The notes: a model not told the origin generated them from the letters alone. 64,000 nucleotides of DNA from Francisella salimarina (GCF_007923265.1 NZ_VOJA01000003.1:372001-436000); one strand, 5' to 3'; positions 9,590 through 18,784 are shown, numbered from the stretch's first letter. Program-made: numbers and translations.

Positions 9590-10780
9590 ATGTCGACTAT
9601 ACAACAGACTTTAGAAATAATTAAAAGAGGGGCAGATGAAGTCCTAATTGAAGAAGAATTAGTTAAAAAACTCGAAAAAAACAAGCCATTAGTGATTAAG
9701 TTTGGTTGTGATCCAACAGCTCCTGATATCCATCTTGGTCATACCGTTGTAATTAATAAATTAAAACAGTTGCAAGATTTAGGACATGAAATTCACTTTT
9801 TGATAGGTGATTTCACAGCTCAGATAGGCGATCCTACTGGTAAAAATGCGACAAGACCTCCATTGACTGCAGAAGAGGTTGCTGCAAATGCTGAAACATA
9901 TACTAAACAAGTATTTAAAATCTTAGATAAAGAAAAAACAGTCATTCGTCGTAATGGTGACTGGTTTGATAAAATGTCTGCAAGCGATATGATCAAACTA
10001 GCATCTAAATCAACAGTTGCTAGAATGCTTGAAAGAGATGATTTCTCAAAAAGATACAAAGGTGGCCAGTCTATCTCAATACATGAGTTTTTGTATCCAT
10101 TAGTACAAGGCTATGATTCTGTAGCTATGAATGCGGATATTGAGCTTGGTGGTACAGATCAGAAATTTAATTTGTTGATGGGCAGAGAGCTACAAAAACA
10201 ACAAGGTCAAGAACCACAGATTATCATAACAATGCCACTTCTAGAAGGTTTAGATGGTGTCAAAAAAATGTCAAAATCTAGCCAAAATTATATAGGTATT
10301 GAAGAAGCACCTAACGATATATTTGGCAAGGTGATGTCTGTTTCAGATGAATTGATGTGGAGATATTACGAATTACTTAGCTTCAAATCTTTAGATACTA
10401 TAGCTAATTTAAAACAAGATGTTGCTAATGGCACAAATCCACGTGATATTAAAATAGAGTTGGCAAAAGAGTTAATAGAGAGATTTCACTCTAAGGAAGA
10501 CGCTGAAAGTGCGCATCAAGATTTTATCCAAAGATTTCAAAAAAATCAGATACCTGATGACATAAATGTTGTAGAATTAAGTCAAGAATTGCCAATAGCA
10601 AACTTGCTTAAAGAAGCAGGATTGGTAGCAAGTACTTCAGAAGCTATTCGCATGATTAAGCAAGGAGCTGTTAAAATAGATGGTGAGAAGGCTGCTGATA
10701 ATAAGGCTGTTTTTGGTAAAGGTACAGAAAATGTTTTCCAAGTTGGTAAACGTAAATTTGCAAAAATTATTATAAAATAA
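9590..10780 (+). CDS. tyrS: Tyrosyl-tRNA synthetase
   Basis: Class I aminoacyl-tRNA synthetase charging tRNA-Tyr. The ATP signature HLGH (residues 48-51) and the KMSKS loop ([14 protein letters not shown]) are both present. The tyrosine pocket motif [18 protein letters not shown] lies between them, and the C-terminal S4 RNA-binding domain ([19 protein letters not shown]) is complete. The true start is the ATG at 9590 (MSTIQQTL), giving 396 aa, normal for the long TyrS branch. The upstream open frame back to 9458 overlaps the lplA start on the other strand and does not resemble TyrS. A 54-codon membrane ORF follows after 13 bp. Confidence 0.97.
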   Translation: MSTIQQTLEIIKRGADEVLIEEELVKKLEKNKPLVIKFGCDPTAPDIHLGHTVVINKLKQLQDLGHEIHFLIGDFTAQIGDPTGKNATRPPLTAEEVAANAETYTKQVFKILDKEKTVIRRNGDWFDKMSASDMIKLASKSTVARMLERDDFSKRYKGGQSISIHEFLYPLVQGYDSVAMNADIELGGTDQKFNLLMGRELQKQQGQEPQIIITMPLLEGLDGVKKMSKSSQNYIGIEEAPNDIFGKVMSVSDELMWRYYELLSFKSLDTIANLKQDVANGTNPRDIKIELAKELIERFHSKEDAESAHQDFIQRFQKNQIPDDINVVELSQELPIANLLKEAGLVASTSEAIRMIKQGAVKIDGEKAADNKAVFGKGTENVFQVGKRKFAKIIIK

Positions 10781-10793
10781 GGGGTTATTTAAA

Positions 10794-10958
10794 ATGGATA
10801 AGTTTTTATCAATATTTGTAGGTGTTTTAATAATAGTAACTATTATTACTATATTTATTAATCTATTTCCAATTGCTATTAAAGTATGTTTTATATCGGC
10901 AGTAATCAGTGCAATAATTTACGTTGTGCTTAAGATGATAGAAAAGTTTAGTAATTAA
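10794..10958 (+). CDS. Small two-helix membrane protein downstream of tyrS
   Basis: A 54-codon ORF beginning ATG at 10794, with AAGGGG about 9 bases upstream, 13 bp after the tyrS stop. The product starts MDKFLSIFVGVLIIVTIITI and is almost wholly hydrophobic, with two likely membrane helices (residues about 4-24 and 31-47) separated by a short loop, and ends in a charged tail KMIEKFSN. There is no signal-peptidase site. I do not recognise a family. Support comes from the start signal, spacing to tyrS and the clean two-helix profile; codon composition is as AT-rich as its neighbours. Confidence 0.55.
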   Translation: MDKFLSIFVGVLIIVTIITIFINLFPIAIKVCFISAVISAIIYVVLKMIEKFSN

Positions 10959-10989
10959 TCGTTAATAATCTATATTGTTTAATAGTGGA

Positions 10990-11358
10990 TCAATCATTTC
11001 TTTTAAAATCAATTATCTGTCTACGTTGCTTTTTTGTAGGTTTTTCTGGGCTTAATAAGTTAGCAGTCTTTCTGATGGTTGCTTCTTTTTCTCTCTTTTC
11101 GATACTTTGTTGTGTTTCTGTGTAAAGTTTTTGAGCTTCAGTAGCTGATTTTCTAACTTCATCGAGAGCTTCGACAATTATTGTTTTTTTAATATGTGAT
11201 TGTTGGATTTGGTATTCATCGCCAATATTTACAGCTTTACTGACTTTTGTTTTTTGTCCCTGAAAGTGTACTTTGCCACCTTCGATAGCTTTTTTTGCGA
11301 TAGCTCTAGTTTTGTAGAATCTAGCTGCCCATAGCCATTTATCTAGTCTTACACTCAT
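10990..11358 (-). CDS. hslR: Hsp15, S4-domain heat-shock RNA-binding protein
   Basis: Hsp15 binds stalled 50S subunits carrying peptidyl-tRNA and helps recycle them. The N-terminal S4 domain reads MSVRLDKWLWAARFYKTRA (start) and continues AIEGGKVHFQGQKTKVSKAVNIGDEY, the characteristic Hsp15 form. The C-terminal third is rich in Lys, Arg and Glu, ending KPTKKQRRQIIDFKRND, as in known family members. I place the start at the ATG at 11358 (122 aa); the longer frame to 11406 adds a hydrophobic stretch not typical of the family. The gene is convergent with the small ORF after tyrS and divergent from the DUF2797 gene. Confidence 0.9.
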   Translation of the reverse strand: MSVRLDKWLWAARFYKTRAIAKKAIEGGKVHFQGQKTKVSKAVNIGDEYQIQQSHIKKTIIVEALDEVRKSATEAQKLYTETQQSIEKREKEATIRKTANLLSPEKPTKKQRRQIIDFKRND

Positions 11359-11470
11359 ATCAGAACCAATTAGTTTGATTAAATTGATTATAGCTAATAA
11401 TAACAAGGATTTTAACTGCTTTTAAAGTCTGTTATCCTAAAAGGCAGTTTAGTTATTAAAAAAAGTATTA

Positions 11471-12286
11471 ATGAATAAAACAGTAAATTTACACAAAATG
11501 ATAACAACATTAGATAGTGATAATAATGCTCTATATGAGTTAGAAGATATCTGTATGAATGATTTCATTGGCAAAAATATGAGAATAGAATTTTTAGATG
11601 AAATTAATTGTGTATCATGTGGCATCAAAACAAAAAAGAGCTATTCTCAAGGTCATTGCTTTATGTGTATGAGGAAGTTACCTGAGTGTGATATCTGTAT
11701 AGTTAAGCCTGAACTGTGCCATTTCGCGGCAGGGACATGTAGAGATTCTAATTGGGGTGAAGAAAACTGCATGAAAACTCATATTGTATATCTATCAAAT
11801 ACAGGAGATATTAAGGTAGGTATTACTAAGCTTAAAAATATTCCTTCACGTTGGATAGATCAAGGTGCTAGTCAAGCTATTCCAATCTTTGCTGTAGAGA
11901 CTAGACTAATTTCAGGATTAGTTGAGGTCGCGATTAAAGAGCATATTTCAGATAAAACGAACTGGCGAAAAATGCTTCAAGGTGAGCCAAGTTCTGAAGT
12001 TGAATTTGAGGATTTAAGAGATGAACTGATCGAAAAGTCTAGTGATCAAATAGCTCAAATTACAGCCAAATATGGTGATAATAGTGTTGAAGCTGTAGAG
12101 GGTAATATTCAAACTATAAATTATCCTGTGCTTGAGTATCCTACAAAAATTAAATCATTTAACTTAGATAAGGATCCTATTATAGAAGCTAAGCTCATAG
12201 GTATAAAAGGTCAGTATTTAATATTTGATACAGGTGTAATAAATATCCGTAAGTATAGTGGGTATAAATGTACTATTTCAGTGTAA
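11471..12286 (+). CDS. DUF2797 family protein with N-terminal Cys cluster
   Basis: A 271-aa cytoplasmic protein of the DUF2797 family. The N-terminal part has a Cys-rich, probably zinc-binding region (CVSCGIKTKKSYSQGHCFMC, then CDIC and later CHFAAGTC). The middle stretch HIVYLSNTGDIKVGITKLKN followed by RWIDQGASQAIPIF has the spacing of a GIY-YIG-like nuclease core (VYL ... IKVGI ... RW), an inference from pattern only. The C-terminal ~100 residues show no motif I know. Function is undetermined. The FMO-like gene starts 3 bp after its stop, so the two are almost certainly co-transcribed. Confidence 0.8.
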   Translation: MNKTVNLHKMITTLDSDNNALYELEDICMNDFIGKNMRIEFLDEINCVSCGIKTKKSYSQGHCFMCMRKLPECDICIVKPELCHFAAGTCRDSNWGEENCMKTHIVYLSNTGDIKVGITKLKNIPSRWIDQGASQAIPIFAVETRLISGLVEVAIKEHISDKTNWRKMLQGEPSSEVEFEDLRDELIEKSSDQIAQITAKYGDNSVEAVEGNIQTINYPVLEYPTKIKSFNLDKDPIIEAKLIGIKGQYLIFDTGVINIRKYSGYKCTISV

Positions 12287-12289
12287 ATT

Positions 12290-13564
12290 ATGAATAGAGT
12301 CGCAATTATCGGTGCCGGTGCAAGTGGACTTATCAATGCAAAAGTTCTCAAGGATGGTGGTTTTCAGGTTAAAGTCTTTGAAAAAACGAACAATATTTGT
12401 GGTGTATGGAATTATGATGAGTCAGAAGGTGCATTATATGAAACACTAAAGACTAATCTCCCCAAAGAAATAATGGTTTTTGAAAATGAAAAAATTCCTT
12501 ATAACTCTAATAAATCGTTTATAGAGCATAAAGAAGTTTTGTATTACTTAGAAGCAAATGCTAAAGCTTGGCAAATAGATGATAGTCTTTGCCTAAATGT
12601 TGAAGTTATAAGTTTGAAACCTATCCAGAAGTTATCGAAAAGGCCATTATGGAAATTATCTTATATAAGTAATAGCGCGGTATTTAATGAAGAGTTTGAC
12701 TTTGTAATAATTGCTAATGGGCACTATGATGAGCCTAAAATTCCAAATGATACTAATGGTTTTGATTATATTGTAGGTAGTGCTTCACACAGCAAATATT
12801 ATAGGAGTGTAGATAACTATGCTAAGAAAGTCCTATGTGTAGGATATTCTTCATCTGGTGTGGATATATCTCATGAGTTATGTAATAGTGGTAGAGATGT
12901 TTATGTTTCTGTTAGAGAATTAGAAAATAACCAAGAACTATATAATCTAAAAAATAATCTAAATATTAAGTTTATATCTTCTATTAACAAATATTATAAA
13001 TGCAATGATAAATGTATAGCTACAACTATTAATGGTAATACTATTGAGATAGATGAAATTATTTTTTGTACTGGTTATAAATATGGTTTTCCTTTTCTAT
13101 CTCAAGATATTATTTCAACAAAAGATAATGTCGTGAGTCCATTATGTAATCAGATACTACATAAAGATTATCTTAATCTTGCTTTTGTTGGCATACCATG
13201 GAAAACGGTACCATTTGTTTTATCAGAATGCCAAGCTATATTTTTGGCAAAGTTGTGGCAGTCTAATCAAGATATCTTGTCTAGTATTGTTGAAAAAATG
13301 ATAAATACTCACAAGCATAGCTTTAAGTTTGATAGTCGCTTATTGAAAAATTATCATATGCTTGGAGATGAACAATGGGAATATAATTTAAGTATTCTTG
13401 ATGTTGTCGGTGAAAAAACTCATAACAGAGAAAAAAGAATAAGGCTTATAGAGCAAGTATATAATGATGTACATAAATTAAAGATAGAAAATCCTCATGG
13501 CTATAGAGATATCGTTTATAATGTTGATTTTGAAAAAGGTCACTATAACAAGCAAATAAATTAG
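12290..13564 (+). CDS. Flavin-containing monooxygenase-like oxidoreductase
   Basis: FAD/NADPH-dependent enzyme related to flavin monooxygenases. The N-terminal FAD motif is VAIIGAGASGLINAKVL, followed by the FMO-typical GVWNYDES. The FMO signature (FxGxxxHxxxY) appears as VGSASHSKYYR (near residue 165), directly before the second nucleotide-binding fold VLCVGYSSSGVDISHEL. The later IIFCTGYKYGFPFL is the conserved FATGY-like motif. 424 aa matches bacterial FMOs. Substrate unknown; members oxidise N or S atoms of small molecules. It lies 3 bp after the DUF2797 gene, and its stop overlaps that of the convergent FUSC gene by 4 bp. Confidence 0.88.
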   Translation: MNRVAIIGAGASGLINAKVLKDGGFQVKVFEKTNNICGVWNYDESEGALYETLKTNLPKEIMVFENEKIPYNSNKSFIEHKEVLYYLEANAKAWQIDDSLCLNVEVISLKPIQKLSKRPLWKLSYISNSAVFNEEFDFVIIANGHYDEPKIPNDTNGFDYIVGSASHSKYYRSVDNYAKKVLCVGYSSSGVDISHELCNSGRDVYVSVRELENNQELYNLKNNLNIKFISSINKYYKCNDKCIATTINGNTIEIDEIIFCTGYKYGFPFLSQDIISTKDNVVSPLCNQILHKDYLNLAFVGIPWKTVPFVLSECQAIFLAKLWQSNQDILSSIVEKMINTHKHSFKFDSRLLKNYHMLGDEQWEYNLSILDVVGEKTHNREKRIRLIEQVYNDVHKLKIENPHGYRDIVYNVDFEKGHYNKQIN

Positions 13565-15252
13565 TTGGCTTTAGCTAGGCTCTGCAAAGCAAATTCAATA
13601 TCTTTTTCGGATGATGAGTCTTCTTTTCTATTTCTATAAACACTGAGAATCTTTTTGATTAAAGTAGCTTGATAGCATTCCTTAGATATTTGTTTTCTTT
13701 GAAATTTGTGAACATCATTGATTATAGATCTGATAGCAACCTTCCTACTTAGAGTGTGAGGAGTAAGTGGAAATAGCTTAAATGCTAACCAGAGACCTAA
13801 GCATCCAACAATTGAGCTCATAGCTATGGTAAATGATGAAGTGATTTCAAAACTCATATGATTACTTGGTTGGACCATAAATACAAAACCTAAATAGAAC
13901 CCAAGACTATACATCTGCAGTTTAGGAACGTTAAGAGCTGCTATGGGAATGAGTAGTACAGTTAATAATATTAGTATTAATAGTTCAAAATAGCCCACTG
14001 CTTGAGATAGTAAATTTAGTGTTATAAGAATACTTATTGGTATTGATATAATTATGCCTATGATATTTTTTTTAACTGTTTCTGTGGGATTAGGTACGGA
14101 TATAAAAAGTTGAGACAAGACACAAGGTAGAATAATCATCATAAGAAGACTAGAGTTGCCGTCTGTACTTACCCATACGAAGTACATGATAAGCAGCAAG
14201 CTTATGGTTCTAGCGATAGCAATTAGTGTAACTATAGGGTTGGTATATGTTATAAAACTATAAACTATCTTGTTTTGATCACTTTTGGCTTCTAAACTTT
14301 TGTAACTAGCTAGTAGGTTAGCTATTTTTGAGATTACCTTATTCAGTTTATGATCGTCAGATATGATGTTTAGACTATCACTTGTGCTACTATCAATATT
14401 ATTTAGATTGTTTGCGATTGTTTTTAAGTGATTTTGTAGGGTAGAATTATTTTCTGTTTTAGCTAAATATTTTCTTAATGAGTGTACTGCTTCTATTAGT
14501 TCAACTACAGTATTTGAAAATATAAGATAATTACCTTTATCCAAGCTCTCATATTTTGCTGCACTCAAATCATTATCAAGAGTTATAAGATTATTAAGAA
14601 TTGCTTCAACTTTTGAATTATATTTTATGTTATTAGTGAAGTCTTGTGTTAGAAACATTTCTTGAACATAATATATAGTAAGTTCTAGTACTTTATTAGA
14701 GTGGTTCTTTAATGTTTTTTGAACTTTGACTGGCAATATGTAGTAATTCACAAGGCATGAGCAGATACAGCCAATAGATATTTCAGTTACACGAGAAAAT
14801 CCGGTATGAAAAATTGTCTCTTCAGTAGTGAGCATAGGATTAGCTATAGAGTAAAAAACAATTATTATGCAGGTAACATTTGCCAATGCTAAGGCATAGA
14901 TAAAGTTTGGATGAGACATGTTGGCAGAGAAGAATATAGATATAGATATAAAGCTACATAGAGCCATTAGTGCTAATACAGGAAAAGGCAAAAAAAATGT
15001 GACTATCAAAAAGCCAACAAACACTCCAATAAAAGATACAGCTATTAATAAAAGAGCTTTTTCAATGATAAAACCTGTTTCTGGTCGAGTTTGTAAAAAT
15101 AGTGCAGAAATCATAGCCCACATCGGTTTATCTAAATTCAAACTCATTGATATCCATAGAGCCATAGTCAAAGATATACACCCTTTGATTGTATAAATAA
15201 TATTTTCTTTATTTATAATTACTTCTAGCTCATCTGATAGTCTTTGTATCAT
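13561..15252 (-). CDS. FUSC-family efflux permease (AaeB-like)
   Basis: Inner-membrane efflux component of the fusaric acid resistance/AaeB family. Two blocks of hydrophobic segments (about residues 20-185 and 345-500) flank a soluble middle of roughly 150 residues, the family's layout. The MWAMISALFLQTRPETG stretch early in block one is typical of FUSC proteins. In AaeAB the pair exports aromatic carboxylic acids. The start overlaps the aaeA-like stop as ATGA, so translation is coupled. Compared with E. coli AaeB (about 655 aa), it is shorter at 563 aa, but both transmembrane blocks remain. The substrate cannot be inferred. Confidence 0.88.
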   Translation of the reverse strand: MIQRLSDELEVIINKENIIYTIKGCISLTMALWISMSLNLDKPMWAMISALFLQTRPETGFIIEKALLLIAVSFIGVFVGFLIVTFFLPFPVLALMALCSFISISIFFSANMSHPNFIYALALANVTCIIIVFYSIANPMLTTEETIFHTGFSRVTEISIGCICSCLVNYYILPVKVQKTLKNHSNKVLELTIYYVQEMFLTQDFTNNIKYNSKVEAILNNLITLDNDLSAAKYESLDKGNYLIFSNTVVELIEAVHSLRKYLAKTENNSTLQNHLKTIANNLNNIDSSTSDSLNIISDDHKLNKVISKIANLLASYKSLEAKSDQNKIVYSFITYTNPIVTLIAIARTISLLLIMYFVWVSTDGNSSLLMMIILPCVLSQLFISVPNPTETVKKNIIGIIISIPISILITLNLLSQAVGYFELLILILLTVLLIPIAALNVPKLQMYSLGFYLGFVFMVQPSNHMSFEITSSFTIAMSSIVGCLGLWLAFKLFPLTPHTLSRKVAIRSIINDVHKFQRKQISKECYQATLIKKILSVYRNRKEDSSSEKDIEFALQSLAKAN

Positions 15253-16106
15253 TGTATTGTTACCGTTGCATTTATACCTGATATTAAGTTGATACTTTTA
15301 GGTATCACATCTAGAGCTATATCAACAGGTATTCGCTTAGATAGTCTTACCCAATCGTAGGTCTGCTGTACTTTTGGCAGTAGTTGACTATTCACATCTG
15401 TATTGTTGTCTGCTACAGCTTTGCCAATACTTATTACATGTCCATGTAGTAGTTCTCCACCACTCATTAACTCGATAGTAGCCTTATCATTGATTTTTAT
15501 ATTGGGTAGTTTGGTTTCTTCAAAATATCCAGTTACATAGAAAGAATTAGCTTCAACTAAAGACATCACTGGTTTTGCTGCTACAACATAGTTACCTTGT
15601 CGTAGTTCAATATTATTTATAGTACCATCAGCTGGTGCATAAACACTTGTTCTATCTAGATTGATCTTTGCGAGTCTAGCCTCTGCTTTTGCTTTTTCAA
15701 GATTTGCCTTTTTTAGCTTTACTTGCATGTGATATTCATCGAGAGTGTCTAAGCTTATTGAGCCATCTTTTCCAAGTTGTTCTCTACGTTGATATTGACG
15801 ATCAGCTAGCTCCCATTGCATTATTGCATGTTTTAGCTCTGCTTCTTTTTCATCTAGAGTTGCTGCATATCTATCTTTGTCTATTGTAAAGATTAATTGA
15901 CCTTTTTTTACTCTTTGGTTATCAGATACATATATTTTGGTTACAAAACCAGAAACATCTGGCGCAATAGTGATGATATTAGCTCTAATTCGACCATCTC
16001 TAGTCCATGGTGAGTATAGATAGTATCTCCAGATCGAATATAGAGAAAACAATGCCACGCAAATTATAACAACACTAATAGTAGTTTTGGTTCTTTTGTT
16101 TGGCAT
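15249..16106 (-). CDS. HlyD/EmrA-type periplasmic adaptor (AaeA-like)
   Basis: Membrane-fusion protein linking the FUSC permease to an outer-membrane channel. A single N-terminal signal anchor (about residues 9-30) is followed by the first lipoyl half TRDGRIRANIITIAPDVSG, then FVTKIYVSDNQRVKKGQLIF, a coiled-coil hairpin (about 80-150), and the second lipoyl half APADGTINNIELRQGNYV. The beta-barrel domain follows to the end. 285 aa is close to AaeA (310 aa). It starts 1 bp after the aaeX-like gene and overlaps the permease gene by 4 bp. Confidence 0.92.
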   Translation of the reverse strand: MPNKRTKTTISVVIICVALFSLYSIWRYYLYSPWTRDGRIRANIITIAPDVSGFVTKIYVSDNQRVKKGQLIFTIDKDRYAATLDEKEAELKHAIMQWELADRQYQRREQLGKDGSISLDTLDEYHMQVKLKKANLEKAKAEARLAKINLDRTSVYAPADGTINNIELRQGNYVVAAKPVMSLVEANSFYVTGYFEETKLPNIKINDKATIELMSGGELLHGHVISIGKAVADNNTDVNSQLLPKVQQTYDWVRLSKRIPVDIALDVIPKSINLISGINATVTIQ

Positions 16107-16107
16107 T

Positions 16108-16305
16108 TTAGTTTCCTATTAGTAGCATGCTTAATCCTAGATAACAGATAAATAATGCAAGATTAAACCAAGATAATTTAAGATCTACATAGTCATGTAT
16201 GATTTTTGGTATTGCTAGGTTTGTAGTTATAGTCAATATTGCTGCAATAGCTAAAAATAATATTATTGGAGAAATTAGTAGTCCATCAAAAGTAATTACA
16301 GGCAT
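16108..16305 (-). CDS. DUF1656 small membrane protein (AaeX-like)
   Basis: 65-residue inner-membrane protein with two hydrophobic segments, beginning MPVITFDGLLISPIILFLAI. DUF1656/AaeX proteins are found almost always at the start of aaeAB-type operons; their role is unknown. It is the first gene of this three-gene operon, with only 1 bp to the adaptor gene, and is preceded by the divergent promoter region shared with the IclR regulator. Confidence 0.88.
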   Translation of the reverse strand: MPVITFDGLLISPIILFLAIAAILTITTNLAIPKIIHDYVDLKLSWFNLALFICYLGLSMLLIGN

Positions 16306-16389
16306 ATCAGACTCCTTATTTTGTGCGAGATTTTTTTAATTTTATTTCTGGAGGTAAATTAAGGCTAATTTTCCTAGAGACAGACATAT

Positions 16390-16402
16390 GATACACTGTA
16401 TC
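16390..16402. promoter_or_regulatory. Palindrome between aaeX-like and iclR-like genes: candidate operator
   Basis: GATACACTGTATC is a perfect inverted repeat with 6-bp arms and a 1-bp centre. It is the clearest palindrome in the 189-bp intergenic region that must hold promoters for both the efflux operon (start 16305) and the IclR gene (start 16495). It lies about 85 bp before the aaeX-like start and about 93 bp before the iclR-like start. IclR-family regulators bind short palindromes in such divergent regions, so this is a reasonable candidate, not a proven site. Confidence 0.4.
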
Positions 16403-16494
16403 GCAAAATGGTACAAGAATGTTTTGGCAATTTTATATGAAAAAAGCTATTATTAATCAAAAGACTTTTAAACCTCAGAAATTATTAACTTTTT

Positions 16495-17226
16495 ATGAGT
16501 AATGAAAAAAAAATCCAAGTAATCAGCAGAGCTGTGAATGTGCTACAAAGTATTAGTAATGAGCCTGGAGGCATGAGCTTGGGAGATATAGCAAAGAAGG
16601 TCAACTTACCTCGATCTACAGTCCAAAGAATAGTTGCTGCTCTTGAGGCTGAAGGATTCACACGAAGTGAAGGGGCAGGTAAGATTTTGCTTGGATCAGG
16701 TGTTTTTAAGTTAGCATCTTCATCTTATGCAGATATAGTCTCTTTGACACAGAACACATTAAGGAAGCTTAGTGAAAAAATACGTGAAACAGTTGTTCTG
16801 ACACAATCAAACAATACCGATCTTATAATAATGCATAGGTTCATAGCGAATAGGGAACTGCAGGTAATTCCAAGAATAGGTGTACTTGAGAAGCCAATTT
16901 ACTATACAGCTTCTGGTAGGGCTTTGTTAGCACTGTACTCAGATGAGGAAATTATCGATATCCTAGATGAAGGTATTGAAGATAATAAAGAATTGTTTGA
17001 AAGGCTTGCTAAGATTAGAGAAGATGGCGTTGAATATGATTATGGTAAAACAATAGAGGGCATAGTCAGTACGGCAGTAGCTGTAAATACATTTTTAGGT
17101 AGTCTTGGTGTTTCTATTCTTGTACCTCAATATCGTTATGCGGAAAATAAAGATTTTTATATCAAAGAGCTTTTAAAAGTTAAATCTAAAATTTTAGCAG
17201 ATATAGGTGTGAAATATTCTGAATAG
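16495..17226 (+). CDS. IclR-family transcriptional regulator
   Basis: 243-aa regulator with an N-terminal winged helix-turn-helix (about residues 8-70; MSLGDIAKKVNLPRSTVQRI is the recognition region) and a C-terminal IclR effector-binding domain (about 85-243; PIYYTASGRALLALYSDEEI and VSTAVAVNTFLGSLGVSIL are typical). Family members sense small organic molecules, often aromatic acids or pathway intermediates. Its divergent position to the aaeXAB-like operon suggests it controls that operon and possibly itself; AaeAB in E. coli is instead under a LysR regulator, so this pairing differs. The ATG at 16495 has no strong ribosome site. Confidence 0.92.
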   Translation: MSNEKKIQVISRAVNVLQSISNEPGGMSLGDIAKKVNLPRSTVQRIVAALEAEGFTRSEGAGKILLGSGVFKLASSSYADIVSLTQNTLRKLSEKIRETVVLTQSNNTDLIIMHRFIANRELQVIPRIGVLEKPIYYTASGRALLALYSDEEIIDILDEGIEDNKELFERLAKIREDGVEYDYGKTIEGIVSTAVAVNTFLGSLGVSILVPQYRYAENKDFYIKELLKVKSKILADIGVKYSE

Positions 17227-17323
17227 ATTGATCAATTAGATCTTCTAGTATAAACAAATTGACAATCTATGGTTATATGAGAGAATTCGAAGATCAAAAA
17301 ATCTTATTTTAAAATATAAATAG

Positions 17324-18310
17324 ATGTCTACTAATGACTGGAAAAAAGCCCTTAAAGAATCTTTCTATTCACCTTTAGAATTGTTAAAGTTTTTGGAAAT
17401 AGATAGTGAAGAGGCCAAAGTTTCATTAAATATAACCAAGAAATTTAAAATGATAGTGCCTAGATCATTCGCTAATAGAATGCAAAAAGGTAATATTAAT
17501 GATCCATTGCTCAAACAGGTTCTGCCAACTATCGATGAAGAAGTGATAGATCAATCCTATAATAGCGATCCACTTGATGAAAAAAATTATAATAAAGTGC
17601 CAGGACTATTACATAAATACCATGGTAGAGTTCTGCTGATATCACAAACAAGCTGCGCTGTGCATTGTCGCTATTGTTTTCGTAAAGAGTTTGATTATAG
17701 AGAAAATATCCCCGGTAGAAAGGATTGGTTAAAAGCATTTGAATATATAGCAAATGATAGTAGTATCGAGGAGGTCATATTAAGTGGAGGTGATCCTCTT
17801 TTAAATAACGATGAGATATTAGAATTTTTTGTAGAAAATATCCAGCAGATATCTCATATCAAAAGGCTTAGGATTCATTCAAGAATACCTGTAGTATTAC
17901 CAGAGCGAATGACTGCTAAACTTTTGAAAATTCTTTCAGAGCATAGGCTTGATACTGTATTAGTGATACACGTTAATCATCCAAATGAGTTAGATGATAG
18001 TATTAGAGAGGTTTTAAAAGAAATACACAACCATGGCATAATTATCCTAAATCAAAGTACATTGCTTAAAGACATAAATGATGATGCTAATGTACTATAT
18101 GCTTTGAGTACAAAACTTATAAATGCTAAAGCGATTCCGTACTATATACATTCACTAGATACTGTCTCAGGAACTAAACACTATAATGTTGATAATGCTA
18201 AAGATATTATGAAAAAACTGTCTGAAATTTCATCAGGATTTATGGTGCCTGTATTAACCAAAGAGATTCCAGGCTATCCATCTAAAAAATGGCTATCTTT
18301 TCATAGTTAA
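17324..18310 (+). CDS. epmB: EF-P (R)-beta-lysylation radical SAM aminomutase
   Basis: KamA/EpmB-type radical SAM 2,3-aminomutase: converts L-alpha-lysine to (R)-beta-lysine used by EpmA to modify the conserved lysine of elongation factor P. The [4Fe-4S] motif is CAVHCRYCFRK (near residue 115), preceded by the family stretch LLHKYHGRVLLISQTSC. EEVILSGGDPLL is the SAM-binding GGD region, and RLRIHSRIPVVLPER follows. The length (328 aa) fits EpmB rather than the longer lysine aminomutases, which carry an extra C-terminal domain. epmA and efp are not in the window. It is 97 bp after the IclR gene and probably separate. Confidence 0.92.
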   Translation: MSTNDWKKALKESFYSPLELLKFLEIDSEEAKVSLNITKKFKMIVPRSFANRMQKGNINDPLLKQVLPTIDEEVIDQSYNSDPLDEKNYNKVPGLLHKYHGRVLLISQTSCAVHCRYCFRKEFDYRENIPGRKDWLKAFEYIANDSSIEEVILSGGDPLLNNDEILEFFVENIQQISHIKRLRIHSRIPVVLPERMTAKLLKILSEHRLDTVLVIHVNHPNELDDSIREVLKEIHNHGIIILNQSTLLKDINDDANVLYALSTKLINAKAIPYYIHSLDTVSGTKHYNVDNAKDIMKKLSEISSGFMVPVLTKEIPGYPSKKWLSFHS

Positions 18311-18379
18311 TTGAAGAATAAAAATATGAATTAATATTCTTAAGAAAGACTATCTTTATAGTTATAAGGATGGTTTAGA

Positions 18380-18583
18380 TTAGATAGATTTGATATTAAC
18401 AGCAGCCATTTTGCCTCTGTTTTCTTCAACTTCAAAGCTAATTTTTTCGCCTTCACGTAGAGTGCTTAAACCAGCATTTTCTACTGCACTGATATGAACG
18501 AACACATCTTTACCACCATCTTGAGGCTCTATGAATCCGAATCCTTTAGTCGTATTAAAAAATTTAATAGTACCTTGTCTCAT
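18380..18583 (-). CDS. Cold-shock domain protein (CspA family)
   Basis: 67-aa single-domain OB-fold protein that binds single-stranded RNA/DNA, acting as an RNA chaperone. RNP1 (KGFGFIEP) and RNP2 (DVFVHIS) are intact. The ATG at 18583 has AAAGGA 9 bases upstream. The 201 bp between this start and the next minus-strand gene would allow a long 5' leader as in cspA, but I see no firm promoter: TTGACT and TATAAT occur at 18719-18714 and 18700-18695 with only 13 bp between. Which Csp paralogue it is cannot be told. Confidence 0.95.
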   Translation of the reverse strand: MRQGTIKFFNTTKGFGFIEPQDGGKDVFVHISAVENAGLSTLREGEKISFEVEENRGKMAAVNIKSI

Positions 18584-18784
18584 TGTTTTATTTCCTTTTG
18601 TTTTGTTGTCTTATATAAGTTAAATCACATTGGGCTTAGTTTTAAACTTTAACGATTTACTTATAAAGGATAGATTATTGGAAATAAACTTCTGATTATA
18701 TTAGTTTCGTAGTAGTCAAATTAAAGTTACAATATAAATAACTGACACTAATCATATAGTATAAAAGTATTAATTGAAAGCTTT

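Noticed and set aside
18695-18719. TTGACT and TATAAT as csp promoter on the minus strand
   Set aside because: Spacing is 13 bp, too short for sigma-70; it may be one half of a real promoter but cannot be called.
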